Source: Chloroflexota bacterium (lineage in GTDB: Bacteria > Chloroflexota > FW602-bin22 > JACPRP01). Taken from it: a stretch of DNA of 56,405 bases. Below, in pieces: positions 42,402-51,938 of this stretch; position 1 is the stretch's first letter, and each line of letters begins with the position of its first letter. The notes beneath the pieces were generated by a model. That model was not told the DNA's origin. It ran no database searches and saw nothing but the letters and a program-made list of their open reading frames with translations. Location: assembly GCA_016210495.1 (NCBI GenBank), contig JACQUC010000144.1:1-56405 (forward strand), written 5' to 3'. A program made the translations under genes and the position numbers.

Positions 42402-44122
42402 AGGAAGATTTCGACACCATAAAGAAGAAAGCCGAAGCGGCATGGGTCGAGAAGCAAGGCTCCAACGTGCCGAGAATCATCATTGGGATGGGCACCTGCG
42501 GCATTTCCGTCGGTGCGAACCGGGTGAAGGCCGCCTTCGAGCGGGAGCTGGTGCAGCGGGGCATCGCCGCGACGGTCGAGAAGACCGGCTGCAACGGCAT
42601 GTGCCACAAAGAGGTTCTGGTGGACATCGTAAAGCCCGGCCGGCCCCGCATAAGTTATGGTAACGTCACCCCGGCCCTGGTGTCGTCCCTGGTCGATCAG
42701 TGTATTGTCGGCGACAGGACGCTTCGGGAGCATGCCGTCGCCATCATGGGCGACGTAGCGGTCGACGGCATCCCGACCTACGGCGATCTGCCTTTCTTCA
42801 GGGGACAGCAGCGCATCGTGATGCAGCACTGGGGGCTGATCGATCCCGACAGCATCGACGACTACATCGCCAATGGCGGGTACAGCGCCTTTGCCAAGGC
42901 GCTCTTCGAGATGAAGCCGGAGGAGATCATCGCGGAAATGAAGACCTCCTACCTGATGGGCAGGGGTGGCGCGGCATTTCCGGCGGGCGTCAAGTGGGAG
43001 TCATGCCGCAGGGCAAAGGGCCATCCGAAGTACGTGATCTGCAACGGCGAGGAGGGCGAGCCCGGCATTTACAAAGACCGTCGTCTGATGGAGGCGAACC
43101 CGCACAGCGTCATCGAAGGCATGCTCATCGCGGCAGTTGCCATCGGCTCGGATCAAGGATATTTCTACATCGGCGGCGAGCACCTTCTGGCCATCGAGCG
43201 CGTGGAGAGGGCGCTTCGGCAGGCAGGGGAATATGGCCTGCTTGGCAAGGGCATTTTGGGCTCGGAGTTCTCCTTCAAGATGACGCTGCGCAAAGGCGCC
43301 GGCTCATACGCGGCGGGCGAATCCTCGGCCTTGATGTCGTCGATCGAGGGTAGACGGGCGATGCCACGAGTCAAGCTGGTTCGATCGGTGGAGCGGGGCC
43401 TGTGGATGAAGCCGACCTCGATGAACAACGTCGAGACCTTCGCCAACGTCGCCAGCATCATCGACAACGGCGGGGCTTGGTACGCCGGCATTGGGACGGA
43501 GAAGGGCAAGGGCACGAAGATCTTCGCGCTGCACGGCAACATCGCCAACACCGGTCTGGTCGAGGTTCCCATCGGCACCACGCTGCGGCGCCTCATCTAC
43601 GACCTGGGCGGTGGCATTCCTGGCGGCAAGCGCTTCAAGGCCGCTCAGCCGGGTGGCCCATCGGGCGGATGCCTGCCGGCGTCGCTCCTGGACATTCCGA
43701 TGGATTCCGATCCGCTGGAGGAAGTGGGCTCGACGATGGGCTCGGGTGGCCTCGTGGTGATGGACGAGGACGTGTGCATCGTCGATATGGCCAAGTTCTT
43801 CCTGGACTTCGACCAGCGCGAGTCCTGCGGCCGGTGTACCTCCTGCCGGATTGGAACTCAGCGACTGCACGATATCCTGGACGCCATCAGCACCGGCCAG
43901 GGTGACCCAAGGGACCTGGAGATGCTGGAGGTGCTGGGCGAGGTGACGCGCGAGGCGAGCCTCTGCGGCCTCGGGCAGGCGGCCGCGTTGTTCGCGCTGA
44001 GCACGGTGCGCCACTTCTCCGAGGAGTACCGCGCCCACATCGAGGACAAGCGCTGTCCGGCTAACGTTTGTCGCCAGCTTTCGGCGGCGAGGGAAACGGA
44101 ACCGGCGGCGTCGCTGGGATAA
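42398..44122 (+). CDS. NADH-binding flavoprotein (NuoF/HoxF/HndC-like)
   Basis: 574 residues from GTG 42398. N-terminal thioredoxin-like domain with CGISVGA and TGCNGMCHKEV, then the FMN/NADH domain (LMGRGGAAFPAGVKWESCR, CNGEEGEPGIYKDR), SLBB-like part and the [4Fe-4S] site ESCGRCTSCRIGT. It ends at RCPANVCRQL, the point where HndC- or NuoF-type relatives often add a two-cluster ferredoxin domain; that domain is absent. The catalytic partner (HydA, HoxHY or FdhA type) is not downstream; a damaged restriction system lies there instead. Probable cytoplasmic NAD(H)-linked electron-input module. Confidence 0.92.
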   Translation: MKEDFDTIKKKAEAAWVEKQGSNVPRIIIGMGTCGISVGANRVKAAFERELVQRGIAATVEKTGCNGMCHKEVLVDIVKPGRPRISYGNVTPALVSSLVDQCIVGDRTLREHAVAIMGDVAVDGIPTYGDLPFFRGQQRIVMQHWGLIDPDSIDDYIANGGYSAFAKALFEMKPEEIIAEMKTSYLMGRGGAAFPAGVKWESCRRAKGHPKYVICNGEEGEPGIYKDRRLMEANPHSVIEGMLIAAVAIGSDQGYFYIGGEHLLAIERVERALRQAGEYGLLGKGILGSEFSFKMTLRKGAGSYAAGESSALMSSIEGRRAMPRVKLVRSVERGLWMKPTSMNNVETFANVASIIDNGGAWYAGIGTEKGKGTKIFALHGNIANTGLVEVPIGTTLRRLIYDLGGGIPGGKRFKAAQPGGPSGGCLPASLLDIPMDSDPLEEVGSTMGSGGLVVMDEDVCIVDMAKFFLDFDQRESCGRCTSCRIGTQRLHDILDAISTGQGDPRDLEMLEVLGEVTREASLCGLGQAAALFALSTVRHFSEEYRAHIEDKRCPANVCRQLSAARETEPAASLG

Positions 44123-44163
44123 TCGCGAATAATAAGCCCCGACCTTGCGGAGCAGTCAGTGGC

Positions 44164-45089
44164 CTAGCGATCCGCGCTCAGCAGCTTCCGCAATTCGTCC
44201 AGAATGATCCGCACGCTTGAGATGACTTCTTCGTCCACTCTACCGGCACTGGCTATGCGGCGGGCGAAGCTGGTCAGTTCTCGTTCCACCACCTCGGACG
44301 TCCGCTGCTCTTGAAAGATCTTGAAGAACGCCAGCCAGTCCCTGGCCTCAATCCCACACAGGCGCTCCGCCTTTGCGGCCGCGATGTACTCGTCCATAAC
44401 CCCCGTTCTAGCCAGCCTACCGAAGTTCCCTCCCGCATCTTCTTTAGGCCTGTCCGAGATTCGATCCGACTTCCGCGGATAGGGCTTGATCCCTACTGGG
44501 CTCGATACTTCGGCGATGAGGCTAGTTGTCTTGAGATACCGCCAGTGGTAGTTCCTGAACTCCGCCACATAACGAGCAGATTCGATGAAGGGCTGGAAAG
44601 CGCGTGGAGACCCGGAGATGACGTTGGACAGCGCCCAAGGAACCACGACGATCATGTCCTGCGGGTTGCAGGCGGCTGGTGTAACGGTGAAGCGAAAGCT
44701 CGGCTCACCCTCCTCGGCCAGCAAGTACCAGCCTTTGAGTTCCAGGCCAAGAAGGATGTCTGGCACACCGGTCTCAGGCAAACGTCTTAGCAGAACGTCG
44801 GGGAAAGTTTGGGCCTGTCGTGTGAAGGCGAAGAGCCTGTACCGATCGTCGGGATCCCAAATCGGACGCATCTCGTTAAGCGTTCTGACCACTTGCTCTT
44901 CTATTGTGGCGCCAAGAGTTGCGTTAAGGTGAAGATATCGGTGGCGATTAGCCCGGATATCACGGTATCCGTCTTGAAGTAGAAGGGAAGAGAGGTTATG
45001 GCCTCTTTCACCCGCCTGTAAAGCTCGAAGTGTTCCCACAGCTTATCGGGTAGGACCCGAGCGGGAGGCGTAGGGATATCAGTCGACAC
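44164..45089 (-). pseudogene. Restriction endonuclease, frameshifted
   Basis: N-terminal frame 45089-44901 reads MSTDIPTPPARVLPDKLWEH to TDTVISGLIATDIFTL; one base is missing at about 44928-44930, after which the sense continues in the frame ending at 44164: NATLGATIEEQVVRTLNEMR, RQAQTFPDVLLRRLPE and VPDILLGLELKGWYLL. The PD...ELK arrangement fits the PD-(D/E)XK nuclease core. About 307 residues when joined. It overlaps the methylase gene, so the two form a type II restriction-modification pair. Two nonfunctional pieces are expected unless the shift is a sequencing error. Confidence 0.7.
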
Positions 45090-46137
45090 TTTGTAACCTT
45101 CTAACGGAAAGTTCGTAGAAGTCTCGGTTTAGCTCCGCGCTCACGCAGTTTCTCAGCAATCTATAGGAGGCCACTGCTGCTGTGCAGAGACCCCCGAACG
45201 GTTCCCAGACGGTGTCAGTCGCATCGGATGAGGCCTCAATCATCATCTCCATAAACTTTAGGGGCTTCTGGTTGAGGTGGACACTCTTTGCGCCAGATCT
45301 AATTCGCTCGTTGCCATTCACAGGTGGCTCTCTCCAGACGTTGGTAATTCCTGGCTTGCAGTGGAATTTCGAGCGCATAGCCGCCCAGTCCTCTGATGTT
45401 AGGGGGCTCCTACCATCTCTGGAGAAATATGGTGCACCTGCCGGATCGCCCTGCAAGTTGGCGTATTCGACCAGCCTTGCAAAGGCATCCAGTGGCGGGA
45501 AATACCACAGCCGATCCCTAGTGAAGTACTTTCGCGTCGCCGCATTCTTTGTGTTACATACTCCGTTGGTTATGGAAAAGGGCAGCCCTGTTCTCTCCCA
45601 CTCACGACGTAGCCAATCTCTAAGCGCGAGTCCATCGATTCTTGCCTCTCTGACATACTGAACACACACCTCCGTGACCACAGGGAACTTCCGCAACGTC
45701 TTTGTGTTGGAATTCCCTGCAACATGAGACATTCCCTTATCCCACACGTGGCAGTTCACGTATTGCCAGCCGTATCGTCTCAACAGCGGGTGGACGTTGG
45801 CCCAACCACGTTCGCTGTTCCAAAACCAGAGCGTCGTTTGTGGCGTGGCACGCGCCGATCACATCCGAACATGGGGCTCGTACCAGTCTGGCAGCGTCTC
45901 TGGATCACACGGATCGCCGGGAAACAGACCAAGGCCGTAGGCACCATCCGAGATGATGACAATAGGTGGTGGCCACTTCTCGTATTGCTGCAAGGCATCG
46001 CCGTGATGGATGGTGACACTGCCTCGCGTGAAAACGGCGCCCTCGACAGGCTGCCAGAAAAGTGGCCCAAAGAAGCTGGTGGACTCTGCCCACCAGGTTG
46101 TGGTTTTCGGACGCCTTGTCGTGTTTGACACCGGCAC
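45079..46137 (-). pseudogene. DNA methyltransferase interrupted by one in-frame TGA
   Basis: The same frame is open from 46137 to 45079 apart from TGA at 45861-45859. Before it: VTIHHGDALQQYEKWPPPIV and SDGAYGLGLFPGDP (motif IV, a DPPY variant) to LPDWYEPHVRM. After it: ATPQTTLWFWNSERGWANVH, YGWQYVNCHVWDKGMSHVAG and VWEPFGGLCTAAVASYRLL (motif I, FxGxG-like). A Trp codon (TGG) at the stop would give PHVRMWSARATPQTTLWFW, which looks natural. About 352 residues in total, beta-class N4/N6 methylase order. Other genes here use TGA as a normal stop, so recoding is unlikely. Confidence 0.75.
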
Positions 46138-46243
46138 CGGAGGTCCCTCCCGGGGCTCGCAAGCTCTTACTCGACAATCTCAGTCCTAGATATTCTATCA
46201 CAAAGACCGGTGCCGAACCATTAAGCCAAGAGGGTGGTCGGCG

Positions 46244-47497
46244 CTACTTTGCCAGCACCACCCGGTTGCCGCCCTGCGCCTTGGCTTCGTACATCGCGGC
46301 ATCGGCGCGCGAGAGCAGCACCGTGGGCGTGAGCTCGCCGTCGATGGCGATCGCGCCGGCGCTGAGGCTTAGCCGAAAGCTTCGGTTGTCCAGGGTAAGG
46401 GGAAACTCCTCGACTGCTCGCAGTATTCGTGTCGCGACGACGTTGACGTTCTCACCCGTCGCCCCGTCCAGCAGCACGGCGAACTCGTCTCCGCCAAGTC
46501 GCACCAGCAAGTCCTCCGCGCGCAACGTGTCCCGAAGTAATTGAGCCAAGGCAGTCAGCGCTTTGTCCCCGGCGGCGTGCCCAAGCGCATCGTTGACCTC
46601 TTTGAAGTTATCGAAGTCCAGGAACAGCAGTGCGCCTGGCGCTCCCCGCCGGCCTCGGGCGACGGCGCGATTCATCGCCTCCTCTAGCGATCTCCTGTTG
46701 GGCAGCCCGGTCAGCGGATCATGCGATGCCAGGTGAGCGAGCTGTTCCTCCAACCCTTTGCGTCGGCTGATGTCGATAAAGTTTCCCATAGCCGCTCGCT
46801 GCCCTTCGTACTGAATCGAGGCCACCGTCTCCAGTATCCACCTGGGGTTCCCCGCCTTGTCGGCGATCCTGTACTCGTATGGTGTCGTACGCTCGCCCTT
46901 GAGCATCTCCACTGCATTGCCCTTGACCGTTTCCCTGTCCTCTGGAATGACAAGACTCAGCGCATCGCCACCCAGCAATTCGTCTTCGCTGTAACCCGTG
47001 AACTCCTGGAACTTCGCGTTGACGAAACGGAACGTGCCCCTCTGCACGATGTATATGCCGATGGGCGAGCTCTCGGCCAACGTGCGGAACAGGTCCTCCG
47101 TCTGTTTGCGCTCCGTGATATCGCGTGATATGCCCATAACGGCGCGCACTTCGTCGCCCTCGGTTCGGAGGGGAACCAACCGGGTGCCGAGCCACAATGC
47201 GCGATCCGGAAACGGCGTCTGTTGCTCGGCATACACGGACTCGCCGGTTTGAAAGACCCTTCGCAGGCTGCGCTCCTGTCGCTCGACCACATCTGGAGGA
47301 AACAACTCCTCCAATCGTTTGCCAATGATTTCCTCCGGCCGCAAGGCAAAGTGCTTGGCCGCAAAACTGTTGGCGTACTCGACATATCCCTCTCGGTTCA
47401 CGATGAAGATCATGTCGTGCGCCGCCTCGGCCAGCGTTCGATAGCGTTCCTCGCTTTGGCGAAGCTGCTCCTCGCGAGCAAGCGTATCGTCGGCCAT
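46244..47497 (-). CDS. PAS-PAS-GGDEF diguanylate cyclase
   Basis: 417 residues from ATG 47497, with GGAGG 9 bases upstream. Two PAS domains (SEERYRTLAEAAHDMIFIVN and LFRTLAESSPIGIYIVQRGT, each with a PAC tail) and a C-terminal GGDEF domain with intact RLGGDEFAVLL active site. No membrane segment, so a cytoplasmic sensor making cyclic di-GMP. No EAL domain. The inhibitory RxxD site is not obvious. It is flanked by the damaged restriction system and two secreted hydrolases. The 107-base gap before it shows nothing notable. Confidence 0.93.
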   Translation of the reverse strand: MADDTLAREEQLRQSEERYRTLAEAAHDMIFIVNREGYVEYANSFAAKHFALRPEEIIGKRLEELFPPDVVERQERSLRRVFQTGESVYAEQQTPFPDRALWLGTRLVPLRTEGDEVRAVMGISRDITERKQTEDLFRTLAESSPIGIYIVQRGTFRFVNAKFQEFTGYSEDELLGGDALSLVIPEDRETVKGNAVEMLKGERTTPYEYRIADKAGNPRWILETVASIQYEGQRAAMGNFIDISRRKGLEEQLAHLASHDPLTGLPNRRSLEEAMNRAVARGRRGAPGALLFLDFDNFKEVNDALGHAAGDKALTALAQLLRDTLRAEDLLVRLGGDEFAVLLDGATGENVNVVATRILRAVEEFPLTLDNRSFRLSLSAGAIAIDGELTPTVLLSRADAAMYEAKAQGGNRVVLAK

Positions 47498-47599
47498 TTG
47501 GAGCATCCTCCGAGATATCTTTTCTCGGCGCAATTATACTCTCGTCTCGGGCGCTTGGCTTGACGCTTGGTCATAATTGGCTGGGAGGCATCTGGGGGT

Positions 47600-47631
47600 G
47601 CGGGCGTCTCGTCCGCAGGCGAGACGCCTGC
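47600..47631. repeat. GCGGGCGTCTCG palindromic repeat
   Basis: Arms GCGGGCGTCTCG (47600-47611) and CGAGACGCCTGC (47620-47631), one G-T pair. It is the only structure seen in the 47498-47779 gap. Confidence 0.7.
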
Positions 47632-47779
47632 GCTCCCGACTTAACGTTCCCAGTCCGCTTTTGCGCGCAGTGTTGGATTAATGACCATGCCTCCCTTAGC
47701 TAGATTACCACTCTGTTAGAAGCGATGTGGGGCGACGGTTCGAGCGCCCCACACCGCATGCCGGTGAAGTCCAGGACTC

Positions 47780-49813
47780 TTACTTCGGCATGTCCCGTAG
47801 CGCGATGTAGATCAGCCGTGGACTCCAGTCGGAGTTCAGTATGCCGAAGATGGCCTGTTCCAGTTTGTAAGGATCGGAGAAGGTGCGCCAGTTCAGGTTC
47901 CAGACGAAGACGGCGCCGACCCAGGGTCGCGAGGTGCGAATGCTCTGGATGGCCTGGACGTGGAAGCTGGCCACCGTTTGCTCGTTGAGATGGGTCGTCC
48001 AGTCGTAGCTGCGCAGGTTGTCGGGCAACCTGTCGATCGAGCCCCATTCGAACTCGGTCAGCCACAACTGTTTGTTGTCGCCGTGCCGCTGCATGACCTC
48101 ATACAGTTGGTCGATGCGCCGGAAATAGAAGCTCCCATGGCCCTTGTAGCCGGGTGTGTTGACCGTGTTGCGATCCACCCAGTCGTCGGGCGCGTTGTTG
48201 TAACCGGCCATATGCGCGCCGATGGCGTCGGTGTAGTTCTTGAGCCCGGCCTGGTACATCTGGTCGAGGTACACCACGTCGTCGATGGCGTTGTAGGCGT
48301 CGTTGACGCCGGTTGGGGTCAGCGCGCCCGAAACGACGATGGCGCTCGGATCGGCGGCCTTAATCGCGGCGTACGAGCGACGCAGCATGTCGACGTAGGA
48401 CGCCGCGTTGAGTCTGCCGTAGCCGCCCCACTCGTACCAGAGGTTCTGCTCGTTCCAGACCTCGTAGGCTTGCACCCTGCCGCGGTAGCGCGAAGCCAGG
48501 GCGCCCATGAAGCCGGCCAGCTCGTCGTAGTTGCTGGGCGGCCCAGCTACGGGGTTGTTGCCGGTCGCCCAGCCGGGCGCGGCTACCACGCTGAACAGGA
48601 GATTGACGCCCTGGGCCTGGGCGTTGGCGACCATGCTGTCGGTAATGCCCCAGTTGTAGGCACCCTTGGAGCCTTCGATGTCGGTCCAGCGGATCTGCTG
48701 CTTCATCCAGCTAAAGCCCGCGCCTCTGAGCATCTGCATCACGCGGGGCTGATCCTGGCCGATCAAGTGCGCCTGCATCCCGTAGCGCAGACCCGTCGTC
48801 GGCGTGGTGCTGCCGGGTGCCGGCGTGGGCGAAGCCGCGGGCGTTGGCGTTGCCGTCGGCGTCGGCTCCCCCGGCGCGGGCTCGCGCTCGAAGGCATTCT
48901 TCATATCCGTCGCCGGGAGGTCGTTAGGACGGTTCATGCCATTGGGCAGGGCGTTGTTATACTGCTTGTAGTACTTACTGGTGCTGGCCTGAGCCTCCAG
49001 GTCGCCGGGCAGGTTCGCACCGGTAATGATCGATTTCAGGTAGTCGGCCAGAAGCATGCCCTGGGTTACGTTACTCTTCTTGTCATAGTGCAGGATGCCT
49101 CTCTGGAAGCGCAAGTAGACGAAGTCGCTGTTGTTGGGATCCAGAGTAGGCTTGGACGTGGGCACGCCCCACATCTCGAAGTTGATGCCTGCCATCCAGT
49201 TGGGGTCGCCTACGCCGTCGGGATAAGCTTCCAAAAATCGCACCGTGTCCGCATAGGCGCGATAGAACCTCACGTCCATGCTTTGAAAGGAATCAGGCGA
49301 GTTATCTTGCACGAACCTCAGGATGTTCACCGAATAGTTCGTGCTAGTGGGTGGAGGCGCGGCGGCGACCACGGTTGGGTCAGGCGCCGGCAGTCTGGCG
49401 TAGTTGACGGAGTTGTAGGGCATAAGGCCCTCGTCGAGGAGGTTCAGCAGCACCACGTTGTTGCCCTGCAACTGCATGATGCGGCGCTGGAAGAATTGCA
49501 CCTCGAAGCCCAGAAGGTTGAACTTGCGCGACACCGGTAGGCCGAACGTCCGGGTTCCCCCTCGTTTGTTGAAGTAGTCCCAGAACCTGTCGTCGCTGAT
49601 GCGAAAGCCGGTCTCCCGGAAATAGCGCGGGTCCTCCTCCGCCTGCAGAGGGCTTGCGGCGGCGATCTCGCCGCGCGAGGAATACACGCCCACCGGCCCG
49701 TACAGCGGGCCCAGGAGCGACAGAAGGGTTGAGAGCGCAACTATGCTACAAAAGACGCCGAACAGCCTTCTCAATCTTTTCCTCCTTTCCAGATAGGGGT
49801 CCGAGAATAACAC
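47780..49813 (-). CDS. Secreted clan-A glycoside hydrolase with two N-terminal LGFP-like modules
   Basis: 677 residues. An N-terminal membrane/signal segment (about 12-40) is followed by two degenerate modules (TFGLPVSRKFNLLGFEVQFF and WGVPTSKPTLDPNNSDFVYL), related to the C-terminal part of the protein at 10221-11894. A Pro/Thr-rich linker (TPTATPTPAASPTPAP) leads to a TIM-barrel domain with acid/base VQAYEVWNEQNLWYEW and nucleophile WLTEFEWGS, the GH39/GH5/GH10-like clan A pattern. Exported polysaccharide hydrolase; substrate unknown. The long plus-strand frame over it is a shadow. The downstream neighbour on this strand is paralogous. Confidence 0.85.
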   Translation of the reverse strand: MLFSDPYLERRKRLRRLFGVFCSIVALSTLLSLLGPLYGPVGVYSSRGEIAAASPLQAEEDPRYFRETGFRISDDRFWDYFNKRGGTRTFGLPVSRKFNLLGFEVQFFQRRIMQLQGNNVVLLNLLDEGLMPYNSVNYARLPAPDPTVVAAAPPPTSTNYSVNILRFVQDNSPDSFQSMDVRFYRAYADTVRFLEAYPDGVGDPNWMAGINFEMWGVPTSKPTLDPNNSDFVYLRFQRGILHYDKKSNVTQGMLLADYLKSIITGANLPGDLEAQASTSKYYKQYNNALPNGMNRPNDLPATDMKNAFEREPAPGEPTPTATPTPAASPTPAPGSTTPTTGLRYGMQAHLIGQDQPRVMQMLRGAGFSWMKQQIRWTDIEGSKGAYNWGITDSMVANAQAQGVNLLFSVVAAPGWATGNNPVAGPPSNYDELAGFMGALASRYRGRVQAYEVWNEQNLWYEWGGYGRLNAASYVDMLRRSYAAIKAADPSAIVVSGALTPTGVNDAYNAIDDVVYLDQMYQAGLKNYTDAIGAHMAGYNNAPDDWVDRNTVNTPGYKGHGSFYFRRIDQLYEVMQRHGDNKQLWLTEFEWGSIDRLPDNLRSYDWTTHLNEQTVASFHVQAIQSIRTSRPWVGAVFVWNLNWRTFSDPYKLEQAIFGILNSDWSPRLIYIALRDMPK

Positions 49814-49877
49814 GCGTCAGGCGAGAGTATCCACTCAGGTTCCTACACAACCACCCCCCTCCCCACAACTGCTTGGA

Positions 49878-51041
49878 TTACTTGATCAGGCTCTTAAGGG
49901 CGTCATACGCCGGACGCTTCGAGCCATCGGGACCGGTAATGCTCCAGTAGTACTGCTCGTCGTCCTTGGTCCAGCGTGGCTCGGCGATGTAGATCGCGCT
50001 CATCACGCCTGCCCAAGGGAACCAGTTCTGTTTGGCGTACTTGTACGCCCGGACAAGGTAGTCTGCCTTCTCTTCTTCGGTGACGGCGTGCCAGGCGTAG
50101 GGCGAGCCAGGACGATTATCGCTGGTCCAGCCGAACTCCAGCACTGCCACCTGCTTGTTTTCGTCGCCGTTTTGTACCATCACGGCTCTCAGGTCCTCGA
50201 CGTGGCGAAAGCCATAGACCCTGCCCACTCCCGGCTCGCCGTGGTTGTATCGGGCGTCGGCGGCGATTTCGTCCGGGCTCATCTCGGGCGGGGCCTTGTA
50301 CCCGGCGCCATGCACTCCTAGCACGTCGAAGTGATCCCTGGCTCCCACGGCGTACATCTCCTTTAGGTAGGCAACGTCAGGCGTGGCAATGGCCCCCGAG
50401 GCCGTCGTGGGCGAGAGGCCGGCCGTGATGACGATGGCGGTGGGATCGGCTCGTTTGATGGCCTTGTTCGCCTCGCGCAGCATGGCGACGTACTCGGCGG
50501 CATTGGGTTGCTTGTTACCCCACTCGCGGGCCAGGTTTGGTTCGTTCCAGATCTCGTAGGCGTGAATGCGGCCCTTGTAGCGACCGGCCAAAGCGTATAT
50601 GAAGTCGACGAAATCCGCCGGGTTATCCGGCGGCCCCGTACCTGGGAAGAGGTCGTCCTTTCGTGACCACTTGGGCTGGTTATCGACGCGGGCGATCACC
50701 TTCAGTCCAGCTTTGCCGATGGCCTCCACGATACGGTCGGGCTCGTTCCATTCGAACTTGCCCTTGCCGTTGCCCTCGATGTAGCGCCATTCGAAGCGCT
50801 GCTTGACCCATCCGAAGCCGGCACTCTTGACGTTTGCGAGGTCACGCTCTGTAGTTGCTCCGTTGCCCCACAAGAAGACGTGGAGCGCGTAATCGGGGCT
50901 CCCCGTCTTCGCCCAGTTGGGCAGCGCGGGCTTCGGCTGCGGTGCAGGGCCGCCACAACCCGCGAGGAATGATCCAAGCAATAGGGTGAGCAAGAGTGTG
51001 CGGCGGACTCTGCGCCAGCCGGGTATTCCTACCTTGTGCAT
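49878..51041 (-). CDS. Lipoprotein clan-A glycoside hydrolase
   Basis: 387 residues. The signal peptide ends in a lipobox (LLLGSFLAGCGG), so the protein is probably membrane-tethered outside the cell. The barrel has IHAYEIWNEPNLAREWG (acid/base Glu) and VAVLEFGWTSDN (nucleophile Glu), closely similar to the catalytic half of the protein at 47780-49813; the LGFP-like modules and linker are absent. The two genes lie head to tail 64 bases apart and look like a tandem duplication with domain gain or loss. Confidence 0.85.
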   Translation of the reverse strand: MHKVGIPGWRRVRRTLLLTLLLGSFLAGCGGPAPQPKPALPNWAKTGSPDYALHVFLWGNGATTERDLANVKSAGFGWVKQRFEWRYIEGNGKGKFEWNEPDRIVEAIGKAGLKVIARVDNQPKWSRKDDLFPGTGPPDNPADFVDFIYALAGRYKGRIHAYEIWNEPNLAREWGNKQPNAAEYVAMLREANKAIKRADPTAIVITAGLSPTTASGAIATPDVAYLKEMYAVGARDHFDVLGVHGAGYKAPPEMSPDEIAADARYNHGEPGVGRVYGFRHVEDLRAVMVQNGDENKQVAVLEFGWTSDNRPGSPYAWHAVTEEEKADYLVRAYKYAKQNWFPWAGVMSAIYIAEPRWTKDDEQYYWSITGPDGSKRPAYDALKSLIK

Positions 51042-51240
51042 TAATTCGATCCTGCTCCATTCTAGACAGACTGATACTGGGGTGAGTGAGATGGTATCCC
51101 GAGCGATCAGTTGTTAATTTGGTGGGTATGATAGGGCAGCATTATAGCACATAGCCAGGGCAGGAGACAAGAGCAACTTGGTCTTTTATCAGGGCTTATG
51201 CGTGCTGTCCTCACCGGGCAACCTCGTGGGGGACGGGGGG

Positions 51241-51390
51241 ACGGACCCGTAGCCGAAGGCTTTAGCCTGCGCGCGCCCTTGCTGTACCAGGCCGTGCGAA
51301 GATGGCCTCGCCACAGCACGCGCCCGCTATCGCTCAGGCATCTCGGCACTCGAACAGGCACGCGCACCCTAAAGGGATGCGGCTACGGGT
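51241..51390. repeat. Repeat block, inverted partner of 55835-55973
   Basis: Starts with GACCCGTAGCCGAAGGC and ends GGATGCGGCTACGGGT. A 26-base stretch at 51339-51364 (core TCGGCACTCGAACAGGCACG) occurs as its exact reverse complement at 55887-55912, and weaker similarity extends over about 110 bases. The wider region 51042-51560 has no gene I can support. Confidence 0.8.
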
Positions 51391-51560
51391 GGACGCGCCC
51401 TGCCCGTGGCAAGCACTCTTGCCACGCAAGAGAGAATGCATAGGCCCTGCGTCTTTTATCGCCCAGTTGCCGCGTACCCGTTGTCACCCCTTGGGTCTTT
51501 CGCCGTAGCGTGGCACAGAAGTTGCGGCAGGTAGAGCGTATGCTCGGCTCAGAAGGGTAG

Positions 51561-51938
51561 GGCCGTTACGTCTACTCCTCCATCCGCCACATCGGGCCGA
51601 TGGCTCAAGACTTCTACGCTGCCTTCGGCGTGGGGGAGGACGCCGAGCACATCGGCACGGTAGACGCCGACGGCGTGGCGCTGGCTGCCATCCAGGGGCT
51701 ATTCCAGGTGGCTCACGAGAAGGACGAGGTCATCGCCGCTTTGAAGGCAGAGACCGCTGCGCTACGAGAGTCGCTGGACGAGATGCGCCAGGATGTCGCG
51801 ATACTCAAAGTCGAGGTGGCACGGACATCTGCTCGACCGGCCGAGAGCAACGGGTGGCCCGGCGGCTGGGGAGCCTGGGGCCTTCTGGTGGTTGGCCCAC
51901 TGGCTTTGTGGCAGGGGCGAAGGAGGCGTATGTTATGA
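51561..51938 (+). pseudogene. S74-type intramolecular chaperone domain, 5'-truncated, with membrane anchor
   Basis: The readable frame opens after a TAG at 51558 with YVYSSIRHIGPMAQDFYAAF and ends at 51938. SIRHIGPMAQDFYAAFGVG and DADGVALAAIQGLFQV are hallmarks of the C-terminal chaperone (Peptidase_S74) of endosialidase-like trimeric fibre proteins. A coiled coil (about 45-85) and a C-terminal hydrophobic segment (WGAWGLLVVGPLALW) with a basic tail follow. The catalytic Ser region and the whole fibre body that should precede it are missing, so this is the 3' end of a lost surface-protein gene; a short product from ATG 51600 remains possible. Confidence 0.7.

Noticed and set aside
45859..45861. 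UGA recoded as Trp in the methylase
   Set aside because: Several intact genes here end in TGA (for example glgC, hypE, greA), and no recoding signal is seen; simple nonsense mutation is likelier.
47960..49540. 526-residue plus-strand open frame over the glycoside hydrolase gene
   Set aside because: Composition is Val/Gly/His-rich shadow coding; the opposite strand has a signal peptide, linker and catalytic motifs.
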